From Acidobacteriota bacterium (lineage in GTDB: Bacteria; Pseudomonadota; Alphaproteobacteria; Acetobacterales; Acetobacteraceae): DNA of 37,566 bases. Shown here in pieces: positions 16,932 through 22,916 of this stretch (positions are counted from its first letter, which is position 1; each line of letters starts with the position of its first letter). The stretch covers positions 1-37,566 of the forward strand of contig CAJCIS010000121.1 of the NCBI GenBank assembly GCA_903970435.1, given 5' to 3'. A program made the translations under genes and the position numbers. The notes under the pieces were generated by a model, which saw nothing but the letters and a program-made list of their open reading frames with translations, searched no databases and was not told the origin of the DNA.

Positions 16932-17371
16932 ACGTTACCAGCCTGTTGCCAGAGGGTGTTGCTGTCGGCAGCATCAAGGAATTCATTCCGTGTGCTCGAT
17001 ATATCGAACCGATGGATGTAGTGGTCTACATCCAAGAAGATTTGGCATATCGCGCAGACCGAGTTGACCCGTTTCTTACCCTCTTGTGGCACCCGCACGA
17101 ACAGCGCGCCATTGGATTCAAACTTAAAGGTTTTCGCTGGCTGTTTGCCAACCTGCAAGAGATTCTGAAAGAACAAAGCGTTGGCCTTGAAGAGGACAGC
17201 TTTCTTTCAATGATATCTGCGATACAGTTCGCCATGGTTGCTGGGGGCGGCGCTATGCTTGAAAAAATGGAACGCGACCGCCTTGCGGAAAAGTATGCGG
17301 AGGCACGCCGGTTGGCGAAAGGAATCAAGTTTGATTCCAGGCAGCTTCCGACGTACGCCCGCGCGGCTTAA
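16916..17371 (+). CDS. Hypothetical transposon cargo protein B
   Basis: The 151-residue protein has an excellent ribosome site (AGGAGG, 6 bases before ATG 16916) and overlaps gene A by 16 bases. The central part (D-V-V-V-Y-I-Q-E-D ... L-T-L-L-W ... A-I-G-F-K-L-K-G-F-R-W-L) faintly resembles small DUF2283-like beta-hairpin domains. The C-terminal third is a charged helix (M-E-R-D-R-L-A-E-K-Y-A-E-A-R-R-L). No catalytic residues are evident. It meets the transposase pseudogene tail to tail: the four bases TTAA at 17368-17371 hold both stop codons. The function is unknown; coupling suggests that A and B act together. Confidence 0.75.
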   Translation: MGADLDVTSLLPEGVAVGSIKEFIPCARYIEPMDVVVYIQEDLAYRADRVDPFLTLLWHPHEQRAIGFKLKGFRWLFANLQEILKEQSVGLEEDSFLSMISAIQFAMVAGGGAMLEKMERDRLAEKYAEARRLAKGIKFDSRQLPTYARAA

Positions 17372-18317
17372 ACTGAACGCTGCCAATACCCGCACCACAC
17401 CCGGCTCACCGGATGGGCCAGAGCCGCCGCCGTTGTGGCGCGGTGTTGCTCGCCATTGGCGACGCGGCGATGATCTTCCTTCCAAGCCATCTCACCAGCG
17501 TAGGCATACAGATACTTGCCGCTAATGTGGTGGTGCTGGCCGATCTCAGCGCGGCGCAGGCGGGCAAAGTAAGATTCGGCGTCATTCGTGCACGCGCCGT
17601 CCAGGCTGTAGGCAACGGAGTGGTTGATGCGGTGCATGTCGAAGTGGGCATGCAGGCGATCCCAGCCGCCCGCTTCATCGGCATGCACCGTTGAGCCGGG
17701 CGCCACAACTTGGCGGACGAAGGTCGCGCCGTCGCTTTCCTTGGCGGTGACGGTCGTGCGGGTGTTGCCGCCGCGCTCGCGTGCCACAATCACGGACTGG
17801 CGCTTGGCGGGCACTTCCAGGCGCGCGTCGGGGCGGTTTCCTTCTTGTTGGCTTTCTTCGCATGGCCGCCGAAATAGGCGCCATCCACCTCAACCACACC
17901 GGACATCATGCCGGTTTGCGTGTTGCCGATGGCTTCCCGGATTCTATGGGCCATCACAAATGCTGTTTTCTATTGCACGTCCAGGTCGCGGCCGAGTTGC
18001 AGGGCGCTAATCCCCTTAACAGCGTTAACAAAGATCGCGATTGCGGCCAGATAGTCGCGGATGGGCAGTTTGCGGCTGGCGAAGATCGTGCCGCTGGTTA
18101 CGCTAAACAGGTGGCGGCACTCTTTGCACTTCCATAGGCGGCGAGTAGCCATTGCATAGACCACAAGGCACTCGCAGCGCGAGCAGAACGGCTCACCGCC
18201 GTTGTCGGCAAAGCGGATTGCCTGGAAACGGGCATGCGCTTCATCGTCAGTCATACGAAGGATGGCGCCGAGGCTCAGCGTGCGAGCTTTTGCGGAAAGA
18301 AGGAAATGCTGGCCCAC
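17368..18317 (-). pseudogene. IS1595-family (ISXO2-like) transposase, disrupted
   Basis: Joined across its lesions this is a transposase of about 315 residues. The N-terminus M-G-Q-H-F-L-L-S-A and the zinc ribbon (C-S-R-C ... C-K-E-C) lie at 17973-18317. The middle has V-E-V-D-G-A-Y-F-G-G (first catalytic Asp). The C-terminal part has V-H-A-D-E-A-G-G-W-D (second Asp) and the N-D-A-E-S-Y-F ... Y-L-Y-A-Y-A-G-E-M-A-W-K region. A TAG at 17970-17972 replaces a tyrosine codon expected in V-Q-Y-K-T-A-F-V-M-A-H, and one base is missing near 17830 (after K-E-T-A-P). Two lesions make a functional product unlikely. Confidence 0.88.
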
Positions 18318-18325
18318 CGGGGCAC

Positions 18326-18344
18326 CTCAACGCTTTTCGTTGAG
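18326..18344. promoter_or_regulatory. Operator-like palindrome O2
   Basis: CTCAAC, GCTTTTC, GTTGAG, extended by one pair on each side. It lies 9 bases upstream of the transposase start, so a bound repressor would block transposase expression. Confidence 0.65.
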
Positions 18345-18372
18345 GTAAGTTATATGCGCTGATCTGGGTTAC

Positions 18373-18391
18373 GTCAACGAAAAGCGTTGAC
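18373..18391. promoter_or_regulatory. Operator-like palindrome O3
   Basis: GTCAAC, GAAAAGC, GTTGAC: the central 17 bases are the reverse complement of O2. It lies 31 bases upstream of the XRE gene and overlaps a TTGACG that could be its -35 box. Confidence 0.65.
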
Positions 18392-18422
18392 GCCGGTCAA
18401 AAAAACTTGCTAGCCACTTCTC

Positions 18423-18659
18423 ATGCTAGCACCAGAGCAAAGCCGAGCCGCCAGAGCGTGGCTTAATTGGAGCCAAGAAGACCTTGCCGTCAAAGCGGAG
18501 GTATCTCTCAGCACCGTTCGCGACTTCGAGAAGGGTAAACGCGTGCCAATTCGGCATAACTTGGCGGCTATCCGATTTGCACTGGAGGGCGGCGGTGTCC
18601 GTTTTGAATTTAACAGTGACGATTCGCCTCTGGGAATTATCTTTGACCCAGAGAAGTGA
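18423..18659 (+). CDS. XRE-family helix-turn-helix regulator
   Basis: The 78-residue protein is almost entirely a Cro/C1-type DNA-binding domain: W-S-Q-E-D-L-A-V-K-A-E-V-S-L-S-T-V-R-D-F-E-K-G is the helix-turn-helix (about 16-38), followed by N-L-A-A-I-R-F-A-L-E. Homologous short regulators are common in Alphaproteobacteria. It diverges from the transposase pseudogene across a 105-base gap holding O2 and O3, so it likely controls itself and the transposase, and through O1 the left-end gene. No ribosome site is clear before ATG 18423. Confidence 0.85.
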   Translation: MLAPEQSRAARAWLNWSQEDLAVKAEVSLSTVRDFEKGKRVPIRHNLAAIRFALEGGGVRFEFNSDDSPLGIIFDPEK

Positions 18660-18726
18660 TTTACTGCTCAAACTGCAAAACGCATACATCGCATTACATA
18701 CATGTAATGCGCTGGTTTGGGCCTCG

Positions 18727-19266
18727 CTATATAAAGACAGTTTTAACGGTGCTTGTTTCTATTGGCTCTGATGTTTCATTAGGAACCACATAAAATACTT
18801 TTGCGGCTTGTTTGTGTTGTTCGGTATCAGATTGCGCCCATTCGTTCAGGCTCCAACCTTCACTGCGATCTGCCGTCAATAAATCTTTGAAACGCGAAAG
18901 TGCGCTAGACAAATTTGTGACCGGTATCTTACCGCCTATTGTTATGCCGCGTTTTGCCAATTCATCTACCAATTCTTTTGTTTTCATAGGTTGGTTGCGT
19001 TCTCTTAGAATAGAAATCGCCACGCGGACATTTTTTGGGGGGTCGCCGGCTTGCCGCAAACGCGTGGATTTATTTCCGTTATCAGGCGCTGCATTTTCGG
19101 GATGATCTGGCGACGGTGCATAAACATTTGCCATCTCGATAAAATGAGCAATTTTAACAGCTTGCGCCTCTAACTCCGCTAGATTGCGCTTTGTTTCCTC
19201 TATTTGAACTCGAAGCGACTCCAAGTCTTCTTGTGCTTTTACGACCGACACGGCCCGAGTCCCCAT
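18727..19266 (-). CDS. Coiled-coil plus winged-helix (HARE-HTH-like) protein
   Basis: From ATG 19266 the protein has 179 residues. Residues about 10-45 form a coiled coil (A-Q-E-D-L-E-S-L-R-V-Q-I-E-E-T-K). After a low-complexity linker comes a winged-helix-like domain: V-R-V-A-I-S-I-L-R-E-R-N-Q-P-M-K-T-K-E-L-V-D-E-L, then P-V-T-N-L-S-S-A-L-S-R-F and G-W-S-L-N-E-W. This resembles HARE-HTH domains of chromatin and restriction proteins, but the match is from pattern only. A longer start (19335) is open, but it would overlap a hairpin at 19305-19333; neither start has a ribosome site. The layout resembles that of the broken gene at 15886. The role is unknown, perhaps nucleic-acid binding. Confidence 0.65.
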   Translation of the reverse strand: MGTRAVSVVKAQEDLESLRVQIEETKRNLAELEAQAVKIAHFIEMANVYAPSPDHPENAAPDNGNKSTRLRQAGDPPKNVRVAISILRERNQPMKTKELVDELAKRGITIGGKIPVTNLSSALSRFKDLLTADRSEGWSLNEWAQSDTEQHKQAAKVFYVVPNETSEPIETSTVKTVFI

Positions 19267-19381
19267 GATGTCAAGTACTTTTTTAACGCCCGAGTCGCGA
19301 AACCGCAAGCCGTAAGTGCAGTAAGAGGCTTGCATGGTGACGAAAAAGTGGCCATAAAAACATCAGACCAAAAGTCCGAGA

Positions 19382-19713
19382 GCCTCTCCCGGTTCTGACC
19401 CGGGAGAGGCGTCTTCTCAGAAACTATGGTTTGGCTGTCGTTTTGGCCGGCTGGGAAGGCATTCCCGAGCAGCCGACGCGTAGGCACGGCTCACGCCGCG
19501 TCCTGTCGTTTGCAGTCAGAATTTAGCGTGAGCACGGCCTACGTGCAAGGGGACAGTGCCCCAGCCATGGAGTTTTCCTCCTATGGTGCACGTTTGTGCC
19601 TACTATCGCGTGCGTTTCGGGCGAGTGGAATACGTGACTTCTCACGTACGAAGCTACCCGTCGCGGTAACTAGCGAAGCCGGGGTTGCCGCAAGGCGCCC
19701 CGGTCTTTTTTTT
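19382..19713 (+). ncRNA. Candidate structured non-coding RNA in the transposon
   Basis: Several strong helices follow one another on the plus strand: an 11-bp stem at 19382-19410; a double stem at 19448-19475 closed by GGGAA-GGCA-TTCCC; a two-part long helix at 19479-19543 (CGTAGGC/GCCTACG and CTCACGC/GCGTGAG around a symmetric 4+4 internal loop); a 7-bp hairpin at 19631-19648 with loop CTTC; and an intrinsic terminator at 19679-19713. A further 7-bp stem at 19305-19333 may belong to it. I recognise no known RNA family. A 115-codon frame overlaps it but looks non-coding. The 5' end is uncertain. Confidence 0.45.
19679..19713 (+). terminator. Intrinsic terminator of the candidate RNA
   Basis: A stem CCGGGG..GCC with GGC..CCCCGG and loop GCAA is followed by TCTTTTTTTT. 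No protein gene on the plus strand ends here, so it implies a non-coding transcript. Confidence 0.85.
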
Positions 19714-19913
19714 GCCGGCCTCTCCCGGCAGTCACGGCGAGCGGGCGCCGTTCCCGTCATGTTTTGCGGGTAATGATTTGGGCGGGCGACCGATTGATCC
19801 CCTGATTCTTTGGTAACGGATGCGGGGCGTATCATTGCCCTGGCCGGGTGAATCTCGGGTTAAGGGGCTGGGGGCGATCCGACCTGATTAGCGTTAATAT
19901 ACTACATCAGTGA

Positions 19914-19941
19914 TTTTAGTTGAGGTTGCTACATAATGCCG
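19914..19941 (-). repeat. Right terminal inverted repeat of the transposon
   Basis: Its complement reads CGGCATTATGTAGCAACC and on through CTAAAAT, matching the left end with two differences over about 28 bases. Confidence 0.85.
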
Positions 19942-19949
19942 GGCCGCCC
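19942..19949. repeat. Target-site duplication, right (GGCCGCCC)
   Basis: It is identical to 15791-15798 and directly abuts the transposon end. Confidence 0.85.
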
Positions 19950-20046
19950 AGCACGCGACAGTATGTTGCGTACTGCAAGGCCCGGGGGGCCAACGCAGGT
20001 CGGAAACCCTGGCCTTCCGCCGCCCGGATGCCTAACTTCGCCGTGC

Positions 20047-20727
20047 ATGTCGCGCCGCCATTTCGAGGTCACGCCCGAGCTCATGCTGCGGGCCTATCGC
20101 GCCGGCCTGTTTCCGATGGCCGAAACGCGGCGCGGCGACAGGCTCTACTGGCTCGACCCCGAGCAGCGTGGCGTGTTGCCGTTGGACGGCTTCCATCTAC
20201 CGCGGCGCCTTCTGCGCACCACATTGAACGGCGGCTTCACGGTGACGGCGGACCGCAATTTCGGTGCGGTGATCGCCGGCTGCGCCGAGGCGTCCGACGG
20301 ACGCGAGGACACCTGGATCAACCGCGACATCGAGCAACTCTTCACCGCCCTGCACCGGGCCGGCTACGCGCACAGCGTGGAAACATATCAGAACGGCGAA
20401 CTGGTGGGCGGCCTGTATGGCGTCGCCCTCGGCGCCGCCTTCTTCGGCGAAAGCATGTTTTCGCGCGTGCGGGATGCCTCGAAGGTGGCACTGGTCCATC
20501 TGGTGGCGCGTCTGCGGCTCGGCGGTTTCATGCTGCTGGATACGCAATTCGTCACCGCGCATCTGGCACAATTCGGCGCCCATGAAATTGCCCGCGCCCG
20601 CTACAAGCTGGTGCTGGAGCGCGCCGCCGCCACCTCGGCGCGCTGGGTGGCAAACCCGGACGACGCGGTCATCGCAGCGGAGATCAAGACGTTGGGAAAG
20701 CGGACACGGGAGCACGGCCAGGCATGA
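20047..20727 (+). CDS. aat: Leucyl/phenylalanyl-tRNA-protein transferase
   Basis: The 226-residue enzyme transfers Leu or Phe from tRNA to N-terminal Arg/Lys of proteins, marking them for ClpS/ClpAP (N-degron pathway). Family motifs are complete: [13 protein letters not shown], then [38 protein letters not shown] and [12 protein letters not shown] chose ATG 20047 because homologues begin close before the [11 protein letters not shown] helix; an earlier ATG at 19936 lies in the transposon end. The stop overlaps the next gene (ATGA). Confidence 0.94.
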   Translation: MSRRHFEVTPELMLRAYRAGLFPMAETRRGDRLYWLDPEQRGVLPLDGFHLPRRLLRTTLNGGFTVTADRNFGAVIAGCAEASDGREDTWINRDIEQLFTALHRAGYAHSVETYQNGELVGGLYGVALGAAFFGESMFSRVRDASKVALVHLVARLRLGGFMLLDTQFVTAHLAQFGAHEIARARYKLVLERAAATSARWVANPDDAVIAAEIKTLGKRTREHGQA

Positions 20728-21341
20728 TGCGCGGACTTGTTTACCTGGCCGGCGCGGTCGCGTGCCTTGGCACCGGCGCGGCCTTCAGCACAGCTCGTGC
20801 TGCGGACCACAACGCGTTGGCGCCGCGCCTGCTACCGGCGCGCGACGTGACCGTCGCCTACCGGGTGGAGGTGCCGCGGCGGCCGCCGATCGACGTGCGG
20901 GTGGCCATCGCGGCCGGCGGTGCGCGGCTCCGGATCATCGGCGAGGATTTGCCGACCAGCTTTCTGGTGGATCGGCAAACCGAAACCGCCGCCATCGTTT
21001 TGCCGATGCTGAAGACCTACACGCGGATTTCCATCGCGCGCTACGACCCGACGCAAAACGTTCTGCGCGGCGCCGGATTCACCCGCGGTGGAAACGAAAC
21101 CATGCTCGGTCTGCGGTGCACGCACTGGCACGCCCACGCCGCGCAAGGCCAGGCCGACGCCTGCATCACGGAAGATGGCGTCATCCTGCAAGGCAGCCTG
21201 AGCTCGGATCGCAAAGGCAATGTCGGCATGGTGCGCGCCGTAAATGTCGCGTTCGGCGCGTTGCCGCCGGCGATATTCACGGTGCCGGACAATTATTCCG
21301 AAAGTCCGCTCGGCCAGGCGGCGGCGCAGTTCATAAAGTAG
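20724..21341 (+). CDS. Secreted protein, member 1 of a tandem paralogue pair
   Basis: The 205-residue protein has a Sec signal peptide (hydrophobic 5-22, cleavage near A-R-A-A). The mature part is probably beta-rich: R-D-V-T-V-A-Y-R-V, then [10 protein letters not shown] motif G-L-R-C-T-H-W ... [10 protein letters not shown] has two cysteines likely to form a disulfide. The same pattern occurs in the next gene, and in many exported DUF4412-like proteins. Its ATG overlaps the aat stop by 4 bases, so it is translationally coupled. The function is unknown; periplasm or cell surface is likely. Confidence 0.75.
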   Translation: MMRGLVYLAGAVACLGTGAAFSTARAADHNALAPRLLPARDVTVAYRVEVPRRPPIDVRVAIAAGGARLRIIGEDLPTSFLVDRQTETAAIVLPMLKTYTRISIARYDPTQNVLRGAGFTRGGNETMLGLRCTHWHAHAAQGQADACITEDGVILQGSLSSDRKGNVGMVRAVNVAFGALPPAIFTVPDNYSESPLGQAAAQFIK

Positions 21342-21344
21342 CTT

Positions 21345-21992
21345 GTGGAAAAGCAAGGAAGCAGTTCTTTTTTGAAAAAAAGAACCAAAAAACTTTTATC
21401 TGTTACATCGCAGCGGAAGCAACGGGCCACAGACAAAAGTTTTTTGGTTCTTTTTTTCAAAAAGGAACTGCTTCTTTTTGTCTGCCTGGCATCACCCGCC
21501 TATGCCGCAACCCCGCGCACCACACCGACGCGCGACGTCGACGTGACCTACAAGGTGCCGGTGGCCGGCGGCCGCGACATGGCCATTCTGCAGCGATTGC
21601 GTTTTTCCGCCAGCCTGCACCGCCAACGTGTCGATCTGCCCACATCGGGCAACTGGATGATGCTGGATTACGTCACCCACCGCATGACACTCGTGCGCGA
21701 CGAAAGCCGCGAGTTGGTCGATCTGCCCGCGCCGGACAGCGCCACGCAGCCAGGTGCCGGATACGCATTCGTGGGTACCGCGCAGGTGGCGGGATTGGCC
21801 TGTACCGAATGGCGCACGCGCGACACCCGCGGCGAGCAGACAGTAGCCTGTTACACCGATGACGGCGTGCTGCTGCGCGCCCGCGGCGATCGCGGCGTGC
21901 TGATGGAAGCGGTCGATGTCGGCTACCGGCCGCAAGGCGCCGAGGTATTTGCGCTGCCGCAAGGATATACCCGGCAGCTTCCCGCGCAGTGA
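21345..21992 (+). CDS. Secreted protein, member 2; signal peptide built from AT-rich palindrome
   Basis: The mature part (from about residue 55) is a paralogue of the gene before it: R-D-V-D-V-T-Y-K-V, D-L-P-T-S-G-N-W-M-M-L-D, and G-L-A-C-T-E-W ... A-C-Y-T-D-D-G-V-L-L with two conserved cysteines. The first 54 codons run through palindrome copies 10 and 11. From a TTG at 21444 the translation M-V-L-F-F-K-K-E-L-L-L-F-V-C-L-A-S-P-A-Y-A is a textbook Sec signal ending A-Y-A/A. The GTG at 21345 is the first start in frame; no good ribosome site precedes either. The native start was probably displaced by the repeats. The function is unknown, and it is likely co-transcribed with aat. Confidence 0.65.
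   Translation: MEKQGSSSFLKKRTKKLLSVTSQRKQRATDKSFLVLFFKKELLLFVCLASPAYAATPRTTPTRDVDVTYKVPVAGGRDMAILQRLRFSASLHRQRVDLPTSGNWMMLDYVTHRMTLVRDESRELVDLPAPDSATQPGAGYAFVGTAQVAGLACTEWRTRDTRGEQTVACYTDDGVLLRARGDRGVLMEAVDVGYRPQGAEVFALPQGYTRQLPAQ
21355..21402. repeat. AT-rich palindrome, copy 10 (left of a facing pair)
   Basis: The G-C version lies directly after the stop of paralogue 1, with its tail reading ACTTTTATCTGT. Confidence 0.88.
21429..21477. repeat. AT-rich palindrome, copy 11 (right of a facing pair)
   Basis: It lies inverted to copy 10 after a 26-base spacer. One A in the core is replaced by G, giving a G-T pair. It encodes the hydrophobic part of the next protein's signal peptide. Confidence 0.88.
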
Positions 21993-22054
21993 GCCGATAG
22001 GGTGCTATGCGCCTTCGTATTGCATCATCTGCGCGGCGCCGAGGAGCAAAAGTG

Positions 22055-22098
22055 AAGGAAGCCGTTCTTTTTTGAAAAAAAGAACCAAAAAACTTTTG
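22055..22098. repeat. AT-rich palindrome, copy 12
   Basis: The G-C version lies 62 bases after the stop of paralogue 2, with the tail in the downstream direction. Confidence 0.87.
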
Positions 22099-22221
22099 AA
22101 ATCGCTTGCCTCGGCCATCGACCTACCTTATGGGTAGTCTTTCTAACGAAGAAGGTTAGTCAGACTGAACGCGATCCTGCCCAGCCAACCGGACGAAGCC
22201 ACCGAACGCACCCTGCGCCAC

Positions 22222-22818
22222 ATGCGCATGTGCGCCGAGCTGGCTGGCCTCGGCATGGACCTGGCCCGCGCCGCCGCCGCCAAAACCCTCGCCGACTGGG
22301 CCAAACCGGAAGAACCACCCGAGGCAGAGCACCAGGCAGAGCCGCCGCCCGAGCCGGAGCGCGCAGCCTCCACCCGTCCCGCGGCCGGCGCCAAACCGCC
22401 CCGCGCCCCCGGCACCTCTGTCCGGGCCTCCAAACCCGCCGACCCGGCCACCATCTTCACCCGCCTGGTCGCCTGCGTTTGCAGCCTGATCGCCCTCGAG
22501 GGCCGCCTCGCCGCCGGCCTCACCCCGAACAGCCGCGGCACCTCCCCGGCACTCCGCGCCGACCCCAGGCGCGCCCCCCTGCACGACATCTTCCGCCGCA
22601 TCACCCAACACGATCCCGACCGCGCCGAACTGGTCCGGCAAACCACCGCCCGCATCGACGAAAATCTCGCCGCCGACCCCGACCAGGAAATCGAGCTCCC
22701 CGAACTCTTCTTCGCCATCTGCGAAGATTTCGGCATCGAAGTCGATCTCGCCCGCCTCCCCGACAAATTTCTCGGCCTCGCCGAAGACCCCGACCCCCGC
22801 GCCACCTCCCCGCCGTAG
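22222..22818 (+). CDS. Hypothetical protein, Pro/Ala-rich centre
   Basis: The 198-residue protein is of unknown function. The N-terminal helix (L-A-G-L-G-M-D-L-A-R-A-A-A-A-K) is followed by a disordered Pro/Glu/Ala stretch (about 28-70) and a C-terminal helical part with D-I-F-R-R-I-T-Q and E-L-F-F-A-I-C-E-D-F-G-I-E-V. Reading in the same frame extends upstream to 22144. GAAGAAGG at 22149-22156 stands 8 bases before a CTG at 22165 that starts L-N-A-I-L-P-S-Q-P-D, so the real start may be this CTG, adding 19 residues. The stop TAG is part of REP-like copy R4. I recall similar N-termini in Acetobacteraceae proteins, but no function. Confidence 0.65.
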   Translation: MRMCAELAGLGMDLARAAAAKTLADWAKPEEPPEAEHQAEPPPEPERAASTRPAAGAKPPRAPGTSVRASKPADPATIFTRLVACVCSLIALEGRLAAGLTPNSRGTSPALRADPRRAPLHDIFRRITQHDPDRAELVRQTTARIDENLAADPDQEIELPELFFAICEDFGIEVDLARLPDKFLGLAEDPDPRATSPP

Positions 22819-22872
22819 CCCGCCATGGAGCGAAGCGGAATGCGGGTTTCCCATGCCAGCGAGGCAGGGTGG
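22814..22872. repeat. REP-like element R4 (provides the stop of the preceding gene)
   Basis: CGTAGCCCGCCATGGAGCGA with the GTTTCCCATGCC...GCGAGGC tail also seen at R2. The TAG inside its first five bases ends the gene 22222-22818. Confidence 0.75.
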
Positions 22873-22916
22873 AATGCGCCTTCGGCATTGCACCCTGTCG
22901 GCGCAAGACATTCCCC

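Larger units (their letters stand above)
15799..19941. mobile_element. 4143-bp IS1595-type transposon with passenger genes
   Basis: The left end CGGTATTATGTAGCAACC (15799 on) and the right end (complement of 19914-19941) match over about 28 bases with two differences, and the element is flanked by GGCCGCCC on both sides. Inside are a decayed ISXO2-like transposase, an XRE regulator, two unknown overlapping genes, two coiled-coil/winged-helix genes (one broken) and a terminator-ended stretch that may be a structured RNA. Passenger DNA is visibly less GC-rich than its surroundings. Some IS1595 groups are known to carry passengers. With its transposase broken, this copy should move only if helped in trans. 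Confidence 0.85.
19336..20046. other. Gene-free stretch across the right end of the transposon
   Basis: About 700 bases between the winged-helix gene and aat hold no convincing protein gene. They contain the candidate structured RNA (19382-19713), the right inverted repeat, the target duplication, and roughly 100 bases of aat leader. Confidence 0.55.

Noticed and set aside
17675-17899. Separate small minus-strand gene inside the transposase region
   Set aside because: It is an off-frame reading of the transposase; the correct frames on both sides match ISXO2-like transposase continuously once two lesions are allowed for.
19305-19713. Retron, group II intron or TnpB/IscB guide RNA
   Set aside because: No reverse transcriptase, maturase or TnpB/IscB gene is nearby, and I see no intron domain V motif. 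The class stays open.
19426-19773. 115-codon plus-strand frame in the right part of the transposon
   Set aside because: It runs through the hairpins and the terminator, has low-complexity Ser/Arg/Ala content and no ribosome site. A structured RNA explains the stretch better.
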